DNA from: Timema cristinae
Lineage: Eukaryota > Arthropoda > Insecta > Phasmatodea > Timematidae
NCBI GenBank assembly: GCA_039000515.1
Contig: JBCFYV010011172.1
Coordinates: forward strand, 74,163,941-74,227,940
Length of the DNA stretch: 64,000 nt
Direction of reading: 5' to 3'
Shown here: one piece after another, positions 11,618 to 23,656 of the stretch
Numbering within the stretch: the first letter of the stretch is position 1
How the letters are laid out: each line of letters opens with the position of its first letter
Made by a program: the position numbers and the translations under genes
Notes under the pieces: model-generated
What the model was told of the DNA's origin: nothing
Database searches by the model: none
Seen by the model: only the letters and a program-made list of their open reading frames with translations

Positions 11618-11908
11618 ATTAAACAAAAGAGTGAAATGGAAAAAAAAAGACTTCACAATGTGACCATAATCATTCCCAAACAATGTGAACTCATTTGTGC
11701 TTACTGCTATGTACTCATTGAAACCTGTAATCCCTTGGAAAATAAATATATCCTACTCTTATAAAAACTCCTGAGGAAAGGGAAAATTTTATTTCCAAAA
11801 TAAAATTAAGTTTCAGAAAGAAGGGCATATAATGCAATTAGCCTATACTTTTTTTATATAAAACGTAAGAACCTTTAAGACTTGATAGTAGTAATAATAA
11901 ATAATAAT

Positions 11909-12157
11909 ATTTAGCACCACGTCTTACTACCCGTTCGGGTTATACGCTTTAAGTACTAATTACGCTAATGGATTAGGAATTGGGAAGGTTGAATTAGAGG
12001 AAGTGAACCCGCATTTGCGTGGAGGGAGAGTGGAAAACCATTCAAGGAAAATCTGCCCCAGTTCACCCGACCGAGATTCGAACCTCAATCTCCCCGTCCT
12101 CAGCAGTCAAGATCAACACAACAAGCGCGTTAGCCAACTACGCCATCGAGGCGGGTA
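11909..12157 (-). mobile_element. tRNA-derived SINE, type II head, near full length
   Basis: In reverse complement it has the head 'cccgcctcgatggcgtagtt', an A-box 'tggcgtagttgg', a long variable-arm-like insertion, the B-box 'ggttcgaatctcgg', a pyrimidine-rich body, and the shared tail with an AATAAT run at 11891-11908. The words 'gatagta' flank both sides and may be an imperfect target duplication. Confidence 0.88.
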
Positions 12158-12186
12158 AGAAGTATCGATAGTAATCTTTATTAATC

Positions 12187-12189
<3 letters not shown>

Positions 12190-12221
<32 letters not shown>
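12190..12221. repeat. (TA)n run
   Basis: About 16 uninterrupted TA dinucleotides. Confidence 0.95.
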
Positions 12222-12223
<2 letters not shown>

Positions 12224-12389
12224 CGATTCCGCTTCTTAAGTAATTAACATTTTGGGTTTTATTCATGTTCCTTAAAAATCACTGTTAATTTCTGTTATCG
12301 GTTCTGGTTCGACTTACTGGGTATAGGTAAGGAAACCAGAGCCCCCTTTACTTGGGTGTGTCATTAGTTGAGATTATCTGACTATCAAG

Positions 12390-12612
12390 CCCCCGGTACG
12401 ATACGAGAGAGGAGAGGCGAGCGGTGAGCGATGACGGCTACAATAAAATCTGTAATTTCCCACATTTCAAAGCGGTTCTTTCATCCAGTTGCCAACATGG
12501 AGTCAAGTTGATTGGACTGGACTGAAATCAGAGCGGCAGCCAGAAATGTAATGTCTCGAACCTGCGGCGAGCGACACCGCTCCACCACTCGCCGCACGTA
12601 TCGTAACCGAGG
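12390..12612. mobile_element. GC-rich MITE with inverted ends
   Basis: The left terminus 'ccggtacgatacg' is mirrored by 'cgtatcgtaaccg' on the right. Inside these, 'gcgagcggtgagcg' is mirrored by 'cgctccaccactcgccgc'. The body is about 220 bp with no reading frame. It stands out from the AT-rich flanks by its composition. Confidence 0.6.
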
Positions 12613-13536
12613 CCTCTGCTAGTCGGTGCTATATCTACAATTTATACAGTCTAAACCAGAAATGTCATTAAATAAATATTTTAAATCTATATTTGCAATG
12701 ATCAAATTTGACACATTAATAAAATTAACGAGTGGATTTGAGTGAGAAAAAGTCAATTCTAAATAACGACACTGTGTACTACAAAATAAGATAAAATCAA
12801 ATTATCAGGGAATAAAAAGAACAGTATTTATATATTATTAAATATTATATAATTTTACCACTTTTCTCATATGCATATCAAGGTATACTAAATTTCAGCT
12901 CCATACATTAATAACTTCAACAATAATACGTACATGAAAAGCATAAAATAGAAAGTTTGACCCCTTATATCTAATAAATTGTAGTGATTTTAAATAATTC
13001 AATCACTATTTATAGTTTATAATTATACACTTGTTAAAATTACGCAATAAAATTTTAGTGTCAAATGACCTTAAACAAGGACAACGACGAACCAGCTGTT
13101 CACACACACACACAACACACACACGACAGGTCAGTTTCTGAAGTTCTTAAGACAACAATATAGTGTTTTTTATCATCTAGAGATGCGTGTTTTTCGAGGA
13201 AAACTGAGGTTACTGGCGCCTGATGGAATCCTAGACAAGCGAAGGAAAAAGCAGTTCGTTGACCACAAAAAAAAGTGTCCTAATAGATTTGGAAGCTAAG
13301 AGGATTTCGTTAATTCAATTCACCACTAACACGAATTCCTTCAGTCGCTAATATCTGAACCATGTTATTTTGAAAGAACCCCCTTGATAAAAAAAATTAA
13401 AAAAGGACTGCTTGTTAGAAGGAAAGGAGGGAGAAATGTCAATCAAACTGAAAAATCTTAGTTCCTTCTGAATCTTGTTAGCTTCTCGATGAGATGGGTT
13501 TGTATTCCTTACCCTTTGTCTTGTTGCCAGAGTTGA
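12613..13536. other. No recognisable feature
   Basis: AT-rich DNA with a short CA run near 13103-13125. The target duplication of the next hAT element ends this stretch. Confidence 0.45.
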
Positions 13537-14687
13537 CAGAGCCGGTCTAAGACGTGTGCTACGTGTGCAACCGCACACACAAACAATTCAGGGGGCGCAA
13601 AATGGCCCAAAAATAAATATTTTATGTTTTTATCTGGAAAACTATAAGTTTAGTTAAAGAAAGTAATTTGAAAGAAGAATGCTTATTTCTTAAATTAATA
13701 TTTACATCCATGCCAAACAGAGTACTTTTTTGTTTCAAATTAGTGCATTAGAATACATTAACAAAGTAAATACATTTTGAAGGTTGTTCGGTGCAACGTG
13801 AGCCTTCAACTACATTAGTGGCGGGACTATACTAGTTTGCCGGTCAAGACTGTACGATCAATAAATTGAAATCGAAACTCAATTTAACGATGATCATCTG
13901 TTTAAACAGCGCTCAGAAGAGGACAAAGTGTGTCAGAAGATTTAATAAATACTAATGCCGATAATTCTAACACCAAGAAAATTACTTATCACAGTGATAG
14001 ATACAATCCAAGAAATGAATAATTCATGTGAAAAAATGAAAGATCCGGATAATTGGCCCAAAGTGCTAAGCGCAACTGAACGTGATTTTATTATTTCGCA
14101 AGAACCAATCTCAAAAGTATTAGACAGCTACCCTAGACACGGCGCAGAAAGATTATTTTCCAACGTATTCCCAGTCTATGGGAAATGTATATTGTTTTTA
14201 GTGCAAGGTATTTAACACAGCAATTACAAGCATTAACTGATGGAAATGGAAAATGTGATTGAAGGCACATCGGAAAAACTCCTTGCCCACATAAAAAAAT
14301 GAGTTGAAGCAGAAAGGAGGTATATTATTGGCAAGGCAAAATGTCTTCACGAGAGATCTTGCCATCTTGCCACTGCCACCTTGCCCAACACAACATGGCT
14401 TTTCGAGAAACTCACGAAACCCACTACAGCAAAACAATGGAAATTTTTTCGGACTCGTAGAGTTGATTTTAAAATTCAATCCTGTTATGAAGGAACATAT
14501 CTCCCGAATTCTGAGGAAAGACAATCTCATATGTGTAACATATTTGGAAAAGAACATTCAAAATGGTATACATAGGGTCTAGTTTTAAAATTGCCATGTA
14601 TAGTATTTTCCACCACTTTTTCAGATGGGTTGGGGGCGGGGCACAAAATTGTACACACAAAAAAACTTTTGCCTTAGACCTGTCCTG
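13537..14687 (+). mobile_element. hAT element remnant (Tip100/Zaphod-like)
   Basis: The left end 'cagagccggtctaagacg' and the right end 'gccttagacctgtcctg' form imperfect inverted termini of the type common in the Tip100/Zaphod group. The flanking 8-mers 'agagttga' and 'aaagttaa' match at 6 of 8 positions. A transposase N-terminal fragment lies inside. The size of 1.15 kb and the broken frame indicate a decayed deletion derivative. Confidence 0.75.
13955..14215 (+). pseudogene. hAT transposase N-terminal remnant (ZMYM/TTF-zinc-finger type)
   Basis: The 86-codon frame holds 'DPDNWPKVLSATERDFII' and 'LDSYPRHGAERLFSN'. This is the lead-in to the TTF-type zinc finger in the hAT transposases from which vertebrate ZMYM-like genes derive. 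The expected zinc-finger cysteines do not follow in frame. Only 'VYGKCILFL' remains, and the catalytic core is absent. It is therefore a fragment of a transposase within the element at 13537-14687. Family assignment is from motif memory. Confidence 0.65.
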
Positions 14688-14695
14688 AAAGTTAA

Positions 14696-16612
14696 CTCAT
14701 CTCGCCACAAATTGTGATTTAAGTAGGTACAACAAAGTTACCATTGAATAACCTAAGCTCGTTTCAAAATGTAATTATGTTAGGGATAATATAATCATCA
14801 TAGGATAACCTCAACTCATCCCAAAATGTAATCTCAATAACGGTAATATACAATGTAATTTCCATAAGGAGGGTCTTCGATGAAATACAAACTTTTTTGC
14901 GGTCATTGATAACACTGTATACTATTTTATTAGTGTTATTCTATAGGTGGAACACATCACTTGACAAATGAATGTGTGAACGTAGATCTAGTAGTTTTTC
15001 TAGCTGTTAGATATGGGCCTACCTATGAGACTTGGACTGTGGTTAGTAGGTTAATAATGACAGAACGTATGGGCTCACTTCTGTTTTAGAAAGGGGTCTA
15101 TATATTATTAGAACAAAGAGTACTTTGGTTGAATATTTGTACGATAACTCAAAAGCTACGAATTAGGGCTCGGGCCAACCTACCCGCAATAAAGAACAAA
15201 CTAATCAACCCCCACTCAACCCTTCTTTTTTTTTCAAGTTACACGAGCCAAAGAATGGAAAGTGGGCTATAAACCTTACATTCTAGAGCTCTCTAGCCCC
15301 CCTCACCCCAACCCTTTATAAACAAGAGGAACTGCACAGGTATACTCAAGATACTCAAAACTGGAAGAACACAGGTAGAAAACTTAGCGATACGAAAGGG
15401 GTTGAAACAAGCAATAAACCGATATTTTTATTACAAGTTGTAAAGAGAGACACAATCTTATTGAATATAAAAACCATAAATATATCTTGCTTGAAATGAA
15501 AAATAAAAATCTATTAAAGCAATAGATGATTTAAAAAAACTTATTTCACCACATAATTTGTCACCACCCTTTTTTCAGTCCAAAAATTATTTTATTATAA
15601 TACTTTAACCACACGGCTGACTCACTCACTGAAAATAATGATACCCACTTCCAGATTAGCTAGAAACTTGAAATTGGGCAAACTTATAGCTTCTAGCCTG
15701 TAACCGAGGAAAAATTCCAAAAAGTTGAAAATTTTAATTTTTAACATAAAAAAAATTCAAAATGGCGGAGCAAATTTAAAGTCGGTGCGGACCTTTTGTT
15801 GGAGGTCTCTTGTGGCTAAACGATAAGACCTATCAAAAAATTGCTCTGGAATTACATTAGCTTACATCCACTTGCAAAGAAAACTCACTGGGGGGAACAG
15901 GGGTTATAAAATTGCATCGCATAATCGCCCGTTCTACCCGTTATTTCCACACACCACTAAAAATATATATATATCCGTTGACCTTGCATGCGCAGTTGTC
16001 TTCTAGCACACTGCGAAACTAGAATTCTCAGCTCAGGCGGTAGGTATATTTCCGGGAGCCGAGTAGCGTGGTTTTTGGTAAGGGGAGTGGGCGGGCAAAC
16101 GAAGCTACCGAGAGTGTAAGACTCGCAATTTCCAGCGCAAACCAAACTAGTCATCGTCTGCTAGCGATACATTTAAGTGAGAAGCTTTTTTTTTCTTTCC
16201 TATCATGTGTATACAACTATTCTGCCGGCTTAAGCTGAAAGTGATGTATTGGCTGAACAGCATTAACAGAGCTGTGGAAAGAGAGTTTTCAGTGAGTTAA
16301 GAGTTGGTGTGAAACTGTCGGGAGCAAAAATGTCTGCTGCCAAACTGTCATAGTAAAAAAAATATGAGGGTCGATTTGGACTTTTCAATCAAACCGTATA
16401 TTCACGAGAATTCCATGATGAGATTAAGATAATTAAAAACAAACCTACTTTTGTTCAAATCCCGAGTGACTCAAAATAAAGTATTCACATGTTGTGAAAA
16501 CAGTCAATTTACGAGTGATTCAAAGCTCTCCATAGGCACCAACAACCTTTATTTGCGAAGCCTTAGTAAAAATACATGAAAACAACATATAACCAACTTT
16601 ATTGATGAATAG
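14696..16612. other. Mostly featureless; possible old repeat at 15590-15860
   Basis: No exon is supported. The segment around 15610-15860 ('ggctgactcactcactg', 'gaaacttgaaattgggc', 'aaaatggcgg') has the style of an old interspersed repeat, but no second copy is present here to prove it. Confidence 0.35.
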
Positions 16613-16745
16613 TCTATACTAATATTATAAAGAGGAAAGATTTGATTTTTGGTTTTTTTGTTTGTAATGGATAAACTCAAAAACTACTGGACCGATTTTA
16701 AAAATTATTTCACCAATATAAAGCTACATTATCAGCGAGTAACAT
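16613..16745 (+). repeat. Widespread interspersed repeat end
   Basis: The phrases 'ctatactaatattataaag', 'ggataaactcaaaaactact' and 'ggaccgattttaaaaatt' make up a sequence I associate with repeats dispersed in many arthropod genomes. I cannot assign its class from this fragment, and its right boundary is unclear. Confidence 0.5.
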
Positions 16746-16859
16746 ATACTATATTTTATTTTGAAATTTTAATTTATTCCTCATAAAAATGTCGATAGTA
16801 TATTATATAGTCGTTGGGGAAAAAAAGTTGTTGAAGGGAGAGTGGGGTTGGTGAAGGAG

Positions 16860-16878
16860 GCAGGAGGGGGGGGGGGGT
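16860..16878 (+). repeat. G-run in a purine-rich tract
   Basis: About 12 consecutive G bases lie within a 16,830-16,900 purine-rich stretch. It could form a G-quadruplex as single strand and is prone to slippage. Confidence 0.7.
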
Positions 16879-17399
16879 GAGGAAAGAGAAATAGATGTAG
16901 TGACGAGGAACGCAAAAAAAAAAAAACTTTAAATAAAAGTGGAGGAAGCTGAAAAATTTGATTTTAACAATTTGTTTGATTGGTGTATACACAATTCCTT
17001 TCGCGCCTAGAGCAAACAAAATTATAGAGGAATGAGATGAAAACAGGAGGGAGGATAAAAAGAGGGAGGGGGCTTTACAGTGATGGTAGGACTGTATTTA
17101 AAAAAAAAAGTAAAAAAGTTTTGTTTTTATATTGACATGATGGATGATTTGAAGCTCTGTTTTACAGGATTCTTTACAATATTTTTTTACGGGGAAGGGG
17201 GCTAGTTTAAAAATAAAACACTGAGCCTCACTAGTTTCACAACTTGGATGCTAATTAGTAAAATTAAGCCCGAGTATTTAAATAATGAAAATGACGGCAG
17301 ATAATAAAAATATTACAGACACACAAATCCTATGGTGATATCTTGTCCATTTGATCCTGATTACTTGTACTTAGTTAAAAGAATGGTGAGAGTAAATAG

Positions 17400-17530
17400 G
17401 TAGACTAGTGTTTATAGCTCGATTGTTGGGCAAGCGTACTAAACGTCAAATTCATCTTCTGGTTTGTCAATGATGAGAAGATCAGGTTTTGAATCCTGGC
17501 CGGCTTTACTGAGGGTGATTTTTCCTAAAT
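17400..17530 (+). mobile_element. Degenerate SINE head
   Basis: A tRNA-like B-box, 'ggttttgaatcctgg', is followed by 'actgagggtgatttttccta', which matches the start of the type II SINE body. It is truncated on the right and shows many differences. Confidence 0.5.
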
Positions 17531-17584
17531 AGTTTTTACGCTTTAATTATTTTTATTTTATTAGTATATTTAAAATACACTTTG

Positions 17585-17815
17585 TTGACCTCGGTGGTCT
17601 TGGGGCAAGCTGCTCGCCTCAGGACCCAATGTTCGTGGGCTCAAACACAGCCCAGGCCAAAGGCATTTTCTTGGGCGATAAAAATCCGTTGCACGACTTC
17701 CTACGGAAGGGAAGTAAAACTATCTGTCTCATTTCAATTGCGGCATGTAAAAAAAACCTAGAAAGTATGTGTGAATGAATACCTTTCCCGGCAAAAATGG
17801 TAGGCCTTTTCACTC
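17585..17815 (+). mobile_element. tRNA-like SINE of a third family
   Basis: The head 'gacctcggtggtcttggggc' resembles a tRNA D-arm region, and 'gggctcaaacacagcc' sits at the T-arm position. The body contains 'cctacggaagggaagtaaaa' and has no other copy in the window, so family status is inferred from the head alone. Confidence 0.4.
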
Positions 17816-17849
17816 TCGCTAATAGAAAATCTCGTGTGCAGAAAGTGCA

Positions 17850-19119
17850 TGTTAAATACTACAAATAAATTAAATGAAACTAAAAAATATATATGAAAGT
17901 GCACGTTTTGAACAGACTGATTGTATCAGCATACGATTTACTGACAGACAAACTTAATTCTAAAACAGAAGCAACATCAAGTCCTCCTCCGGCCGTTAAT
18001 TTATCAAGGTGAAGTAAAAATTTCCCCAATGATAAAAAAAAAATATCCCACGTCGGGATTCAAAAACAAGCCGCTTTTCTCGGTAGATAAAAGCTTCTAT
18101 AAGCTATTAGGTATCAAACATTTCACATTATTTTTACACGCAACGCGGGTAAATCTATCTATATTCCATCTTCTTTAACTTTACCTCATTGTTATAGTAA
18201 AGTTCGAACAGCCCTACAGGAAGTAAGACGCGGTGCAAAATATTATTTAAAAAATTCCTGATACACGCCCACATACCAGAAGATGGCGCGCGTATGTGTT
18301 TGTGACAAAGGTAAAGAAGGCTTACACATCACCAAACTCTGCACACTCACAATTTCCCAGAAAGTGACGGAAGGGTAAATACAACACGTCCGCTATTCAT
18401 TCGTTTGGCTATCGGTCTCAGAGAAAGCCTTGGATGCAAATGAATGTCGCCATGTCCTGTCTGAACTGAGAGCAAACAAACGCTGCTATTATTCGGAAAA
18501 CGTGCTAACTGCAGAAATGAGAAAATAGCTCTGCGTTTGTAAAGTACAAGTTGCTACTCAGGCGTGCGTGCCACGGATTCAAGAACTTGAATCAATTGTT
18601 CCAAGCAATGGCCTATCTTTTTTTTATATAGCTCTTAAGGGCGCCATATATTTAAAAAACAATATTCTCGCACAACAAACTACTAAAATAATCCTCAATT
18701 AAAATATAACGTTCTCTCATGACCCTGTTAAGAAATTAACCATTTGTTTAAGGAAAGCTAGATATACTCGTATGTTTCTAACAATTTACTTTGATATCAG
18801 CAACATTTCACACAAAACGTTCTTAAAAATAAGCTAATTTCACACATTTATATGAATAAATTAAATGATCAAACTAATACGCAAGGTTTTTAATTCTCGA
18901 TACGTTTGATACTTTTCGGCTCCAATTAGGTGTAAACTATATTTTGAGACCCAAACTATTTATTAAATAGCGCAGGGCCTCTGAAACCACCTAGTGGAGC
19001 ATAAGGCACATAACAAACGATCATAATGTCACATTATTTAACAAGTAGTTGGTTTTCTTAAAATACAGATAACGCCAAAATATAAGAGAAAGATATCAAT
19101 GTTTCCTGCCTAAATAACT
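17850..19119. other. No gene; one degenerate SINE tail
   Basis: Only 'aagtaagacgcggtgc' at about 18221-18236 is recognisable. It matches the shared SINE tail. The remainder is AT-rich. Confidence 0.5.
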
Positions 19120-19489
19120 TTAAGCTGCGGCAGAAGGGAGCGTGAGTAATTTCACAGTTTTTATAGTATTACATTTTTTTGACCAAAATAAATCAAATTT
19201 TTCTCCAATAGCAACATAGAGTTTGGTTTTCTGCACATGCTAATCTCAACAATCTTGAATATCTGGCAATCGTGTCCTGGAATTCTGTCAAAACTTTTTA
19301 AATAAAGAGAAAAAGTTTTGACAAAATTACATCACAACCTTGACAGATATTCAAGATCTGTTGATGTGAGCATGTGCAGAAAACTAACTCTATGTTGCTA
19401 CTGGAGGAATATTTTATTTATTTTGACCAACAAATTTCAATTCTATAAAAACTGTAAAAATACTTGCGCTCCCTTCTGCCGCACCTTAA
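19120..19489. mobile_element. Hairpin MITE, copy 1
   Basis: The element begins TTAAGCTGCGG and ends CCGCACCTTAA. The two halves are inverted repeats over most of their length. 'cagaagggagcg' pairs with 'cgctcccttctg', 'tttttatag' with 'ctataaaaa', and 'ttttctgcacatgc' with 'gcatgtgcagaaaa'. The centre is 'taaataaagagaaaaagt'. TTAA at both ends suggests a TTAA-targeting (piggyBac-like) origin, but the termini after TTAA are not the usual piggyBac ones. Related copies lie at 27074, 35466, 36359 and 55690. Confidence 0.85.
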
Positions 19490-20300
19490 ACCTTAGGGTA
19501 ACTTCTTACAGTTTTAAATCTAAAAATACACCAATAAAAATATTAAATAGCTTGTTTCCAACAACGTTTAAGGCTAAACTCACACTTTCAGATAAGCACT
19601 CACTTTTCGGCTAAGAAAGTCATGTTTAACAAGGTCACAACAAAACATTCTAAGTTAGCTGAGGATTATTTTTATTAGTTTTGGAGTTTCAGAATCGCCA
19701 TTCTCGTAAAAAATATTGTAATGTGAGGATATTTACCTACAAGTAAGCTGTACACTTATATACAAACAGCATTTAAGTAGTAGGTATTTATATATATCTA
19801 TATATATTTGCTAGAGGGAATTTGCTATGCCATATTTTCCTAAAAGTGACTAAATAAATCAACAACCATAAATACATAAGGTAACTCAAACCGGGGGTTG
19901 TGGAGTCAGAAGAAATTTTAAGGTGGAGTCGGAAAAATGTTCCGACTTAAGACTAAAATAAAAACTTATAATATTATAGCAGTATTCTATATATGTAAGT
20001 TTCTCATTTTAATTTTCTTTTCTTTTTTATTCTTTAAGACCAATATTTTTTTTGTAATTTGGATTGACAAATTTATTCAAATGTAAATTCTCACTATCAA
20101 AGACGCTACATATGAATTAATCTGTAATTGAGAGTTTTAATTATGTAAGTTTTCTATTGCTTATTTATATACTTTAGGCATTTCTGAAGGAGCCGGAGAG
20201 TAGAAAAATAGAGGAGTAGAAGTCTAAGGCTTGGCGTACAGACTCAATCCTGCTTAAAACGCTAATAAACTGAAACGACTGCAATACTATATTAAATAAA
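19490..20300. other. No recognisable feature
   Basis: AT-rich. The segment 19885-20225 contains 'ggtggagtcgg' and 'aggagccggag' phrases, which may be an old repeat. It cannot be confirmed within the window. Confidence 0.35.
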
Positions 20301-20843
20301 TGGTACGATACTCCGCACAGACTTTCTCGCTCTATTATATTGAAAATGGAGATATTTACTCAAAACTTGTAATATATGTGAAACAAAATAATATACACTA
20401 GCAAACCCAAGCATAAATAGCACTATACTTATGTAAAACTATTTTTTTTAGTCCCGGTTTTAAATTTTATAATTGTTTTTAAAAATTAATGTCCTCGTTT
20501 GTATGTTTGGTACGATAAAAAAGATCAATGTTGGAAGGGTCAACAATTCGTATTAAAATTTCAACTTCCGGTTAAAATTTTCGACATTTTATTAGTGTTG
20601 TAAATTTTCATGCCATCGCATTGCTATTAAATTCCTCATTTATAAATTTTGACCAGTAAAAAATACAAATATTGCCTATCGAGTCTAAAATGGATATAGA
20701 TAATTGTTGTACAAACATTTCTCCCAAGAGGTTTAAGGGAAAACCACATAAACTTTTAGAGACTTACTTATATTTGTTTATATTTTACTTTATGGCATTT
20801 GAGAATTATTGACTAAAATTTAAGTAGTATCTCTTTACAACTA

Positions 20844-20990
20844 GGAATGCCAGGTCTCCACCGTGGTTCGGATTCCACGTTAAACTGTAGGTCCTTCATT
20901 TCATCTCACAATCACCCTACCATTACACATTAGCGTAAGTGCGTATAACCCGAACGGGTAGTAAGACGCGGTGCTAATAATAATAATAAT
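20844..20990 (+). mobile_element. Type I SINE, 5' truncated, inside TE-A copy 2
   Basis: It starts mid-body at 'ggaatgccaggt' and runs through 'ccaccgtggttcggattcc' to the shared tail and an AATAAT run. The 11-bp duplication 'ctttacaacta' flanks it at 20833-20843 and 20991-21001. TE-A copy 3 has 'ctctacaactaaagc' at this point with no insertion, which gives an empty site. Confidence 0.95.
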
Positions 20991-21330
20991 CTTTACAACT
21001 AAAGCTCACAAAATTGTATTAATATATTTGCCAATATCTCAAAACTGTTGGATTTATAAAAACATATTTCATATAAAAGTTTTTTATTTTTAATAGTACT
21101 ACAATTTTGCAACATAAGTTATTTTGTATCTCAAATAGTTGAGGAGATATGGAAGTTTCTGCTTCTGTAAAGTACTCTAAAGTCATTTTCATGGTAAAAT
21201 GATTATACCAGTTTATTTATAATCTTAATCAACACCTAGATACGAATTTTATTCAAAATCGTTATAGTCTATTTTGAAGGAAATCGAGTTTTTCTCTTTC
21301 CGCCCTTTTTTAAATACTTAATCTTTATTA

Positions 21331-21396
<66 letters not shown>

Positions 21397-21652
21397 GCAC
21401 CGCGTCTTAGTACCCGTTCAGGTTATACGCACTTACGCTAATGTGTAATGGTAGGGTGACTGTGAGATGAAATGAAGGACCTACAGTTTAACGTGGAATC
21501 CGAACCACGGTGGAGGCCTGGCATTCCCCACATTCACAAGATATCTTGTCAGAGGTGAAGGAAGGGTTTGGAAATCAATAAATCTGTGCCGGGACTGAGG
21601 ATTGAACCCCGGCCGCCAGTACACCTTACCCCTAGACCACCAGGTCACCTAC
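21331..21652 (-). mobile_element. Type I SINE, full length, with long ATT/AAT tail
   Basis: On the minus strand it has the head 'ggtgacctggtggtctagg', the B-box region 'ggggttcaatcctc', the body, and the shared tail. About 19 AAT triplets follow (TTA run at 21331-21393 on the plus strand). It is inserted in TE-A copy 2. Confidence 0.92.
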
Positions 21653-21814
21653 CACAACCTACAACAGACAGATAGACAGACGGAAAGTCAAAAACAACTT
21701 TTTTGGATTCGGGAAGTCATGAAACGTCCAGATTCATCAACATCTTGAGTTCGATTTTTTTGACGATCACAATACTTTCTCTACCTGTAAGATAGCGAGA
21801 AAGTAATTGTCGAC

Positions 21815-21988
21815 TGTTTCAAGTAATTGTAGTCCAGTATTGACATTATTCACCCTCCTTGTCCCGCCAGTTTAAGTACCTGTGATCCCATAATTACATT
21901 ACTCACCCTCCTTATCCTGTCAACTATTTAAGTAGTTGTTGGCCAATATTGGCACTATTCGCCCCCCTGATCCTGTCAAATGTAAGTC
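21815..21988. repeat. Degenerate tandem repeat, about 57-bp unit, 3 copies
   Basis: 'tattcaccctccttgtcc', 'ctcaccctccttatcctgtc' and 'ttcgcccccctgatcctgtc' recur at about 57-58 bp spacing. Each is preceded by an 'aagta..tgt' phrase. Divergence between units is high. Confidence 0.7.
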
Positions 21989-22390
21989 ATGGTTAACTAG
22001 TGTGTACAATAGTTCCCCGGGATGGGGAGGGGTAACTTTTGATTGTGGTCCAAGTCGTGAATGACCCACTCTCCCAGCGGTCAATGGCAAGTCCCTGCCA
22101 GACTAGATAACATCGTGTCCACCTGCTGATCAAGAATCTGCGAGTGGAGAAAGTTGAGCGGGTGTGTAGAGAACAAGACTCCTTACACCCCGCCCCTTTC
22201 CTCGGCCACTTTCTTCCAGGGTTGACACCGTTTCCTTCCTGCAGCGCTCGCTCGGCTGAGAAATCTACCGGAACATCTCGCACTTGGGACTTCCCTTAGT
22301 GGCTGGATTCTTCCTAATTTGGGGTTTTCGTGCTTGATTCTCAATTTTAGTTTATTCGATTTTAGGGCACCGCCTATTTGAAGTAACATA
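21989..22390. other. GC-rich island of unknown role
   Basis: The composition is clearly less AT-rich than the surroundings ('acaccccgcccctttcctcgg', 'gcagcgctcgctcggctg'). A 96-codon minus-strand frame crosses it, but its predicted protein is basic and Trp/Ser-rich with no recognised motif. It could be an exon, a promoter region or a repeat. Nothing in the window decides between these. Confidence 0.3.
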
Positions 22391-23656
22391 TTCTCACACT
22401 GGTATATTTCTTAATGGAATGACAGCACCGTCAAAACCACAAAGAAAATCCTAACTTGAAATGTTTCCATTGTGATCCTGTTAATAAATTGTGTTATTTG
22501 TTAGAGGAAGGCTAGATATAGGTCTCCATTCATTTACTTTGATCTTAGGTCTGCGACATTTCGAGTGACACGTCTTTGAAAATAAACCATTTTCAATTTT
22601 TAAATTACTAAACTTTGAGTGCAACATTTTTGATCCTTTAGGTACCTTTCAACTCCATTTTAGAATGATTAACATTTGATATAGGAAACTCTTCTTGAAT
22701 AACGCGGGATTTTTGGAAATCTGCAATGTGTCTTAGCTCTCCGGTAGGCGACTCCCCAGGGTTGGGATGAAGATAGTAAATAGTAGGTAGGATTTGCGTC
22801 CTCATTAACATCGAGAAGGAATGGTAAAACCAAAGTGATAGCGCACATGTGAGAAAACCACTCCCCAGTGAATCCCACCGATATTAGAACCTCAACCTTC
22901 CTGTAATTGGCAATCTAGTGTGATTACGAGTCTAACGCCTTAAAACTATGAGACCACAGTGCGGACTAACTTACTGTAAAATTGCAGAAAAAGAAAAACT
23001 TATTTACCATTTCCTATTCAAGACGTTAAAATGGTAAAGGCATACCATCAGTTTAAAAAAAATGTATCATTAAAATGAGTACTAGGATAGTTTTATTTAA
23101 AAATTATATAACTAAATTTCTAATAAGCCTAGTTGTGTTATTTTTAAAATTAATGTTGTTCATGGATTTAAAAAGATTTATTTTTACTCAAGTTGTTTTT
23201 AAGATTATTTTGATCTTCTCTCAAACTATCGCGACACACGGTGGAAAAACGCTGCCTTACACCGTTAAACCACCTTAGTGGGTTTCTATACATAATTACT
23301 ATTCACTATCATGGCAGGGTTCTCGATGTCATAGAAAAGGAGTTTAAGTTTTTTTTTTTAATTTTGAACTGTAGATTTTCACAAATATCACTAAGATTTT
23401 GTACTGTCGACTTAATGAGCCTGATAAATTAAAAACTCTGTAATTTGGACAAGCAAGAAAGTTGACTTTGGAGATTTTTCTCTTGGGTTCGACTAATCAT
23501 TAATATTGATACAGCTCTCACCTAGACGAATGGCAACACGAAAAAAGGCTCAGTGTGTTCAAATAACGGCCGGATGTATTGAGTATTTTACTAATTCTGC
23601 CTCGATACAAATGCGCTACATTTCCTTTCATTTAAAGCTTCAACACTAACTCCAAA
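22391..23656. other. No gene; degenerate SINE near 22845-22970
   Basis: The segment 'gagaaaaccactccccagtg' to 'ctatgagaccacagtgcgg' looks like an inverted, heavily mutated type II SINE head. The rest is AT-rich without exons. Confidence 0.45.

Larger units (their letters stand above)
20301..21804. mobile_element. TE-A copy 2 containing two SINEs
   Basis: The left block 'aaatggtacgatactccg' and 'actttctcgctct' are shared with the copy at 40210. The right end 'aagatagcgagaaagt' is the mirror of 'actttctcgct'. Internal blocks align with copies 1 and 3. SINEs at 20844-20990 and 21331-21652 are insertions. The copy at 40.2 kb lacks the first of these and retains the uninterrupted target sequence. 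No transposase is visible. Confidence 0.75.

Noticed and set aside
14304..14660. Several frames of 63-119 codons within the hAT remnant
   Set aside because: None shows hAT motifs. They overlap on both strands.
21993..22389. Two minus-strand frames of 68-96 codons in a GC-rich patch
   Set aside because: No recognised motif, no clear splice signals, and overlapping frames. Kept only as a GC-rich region.
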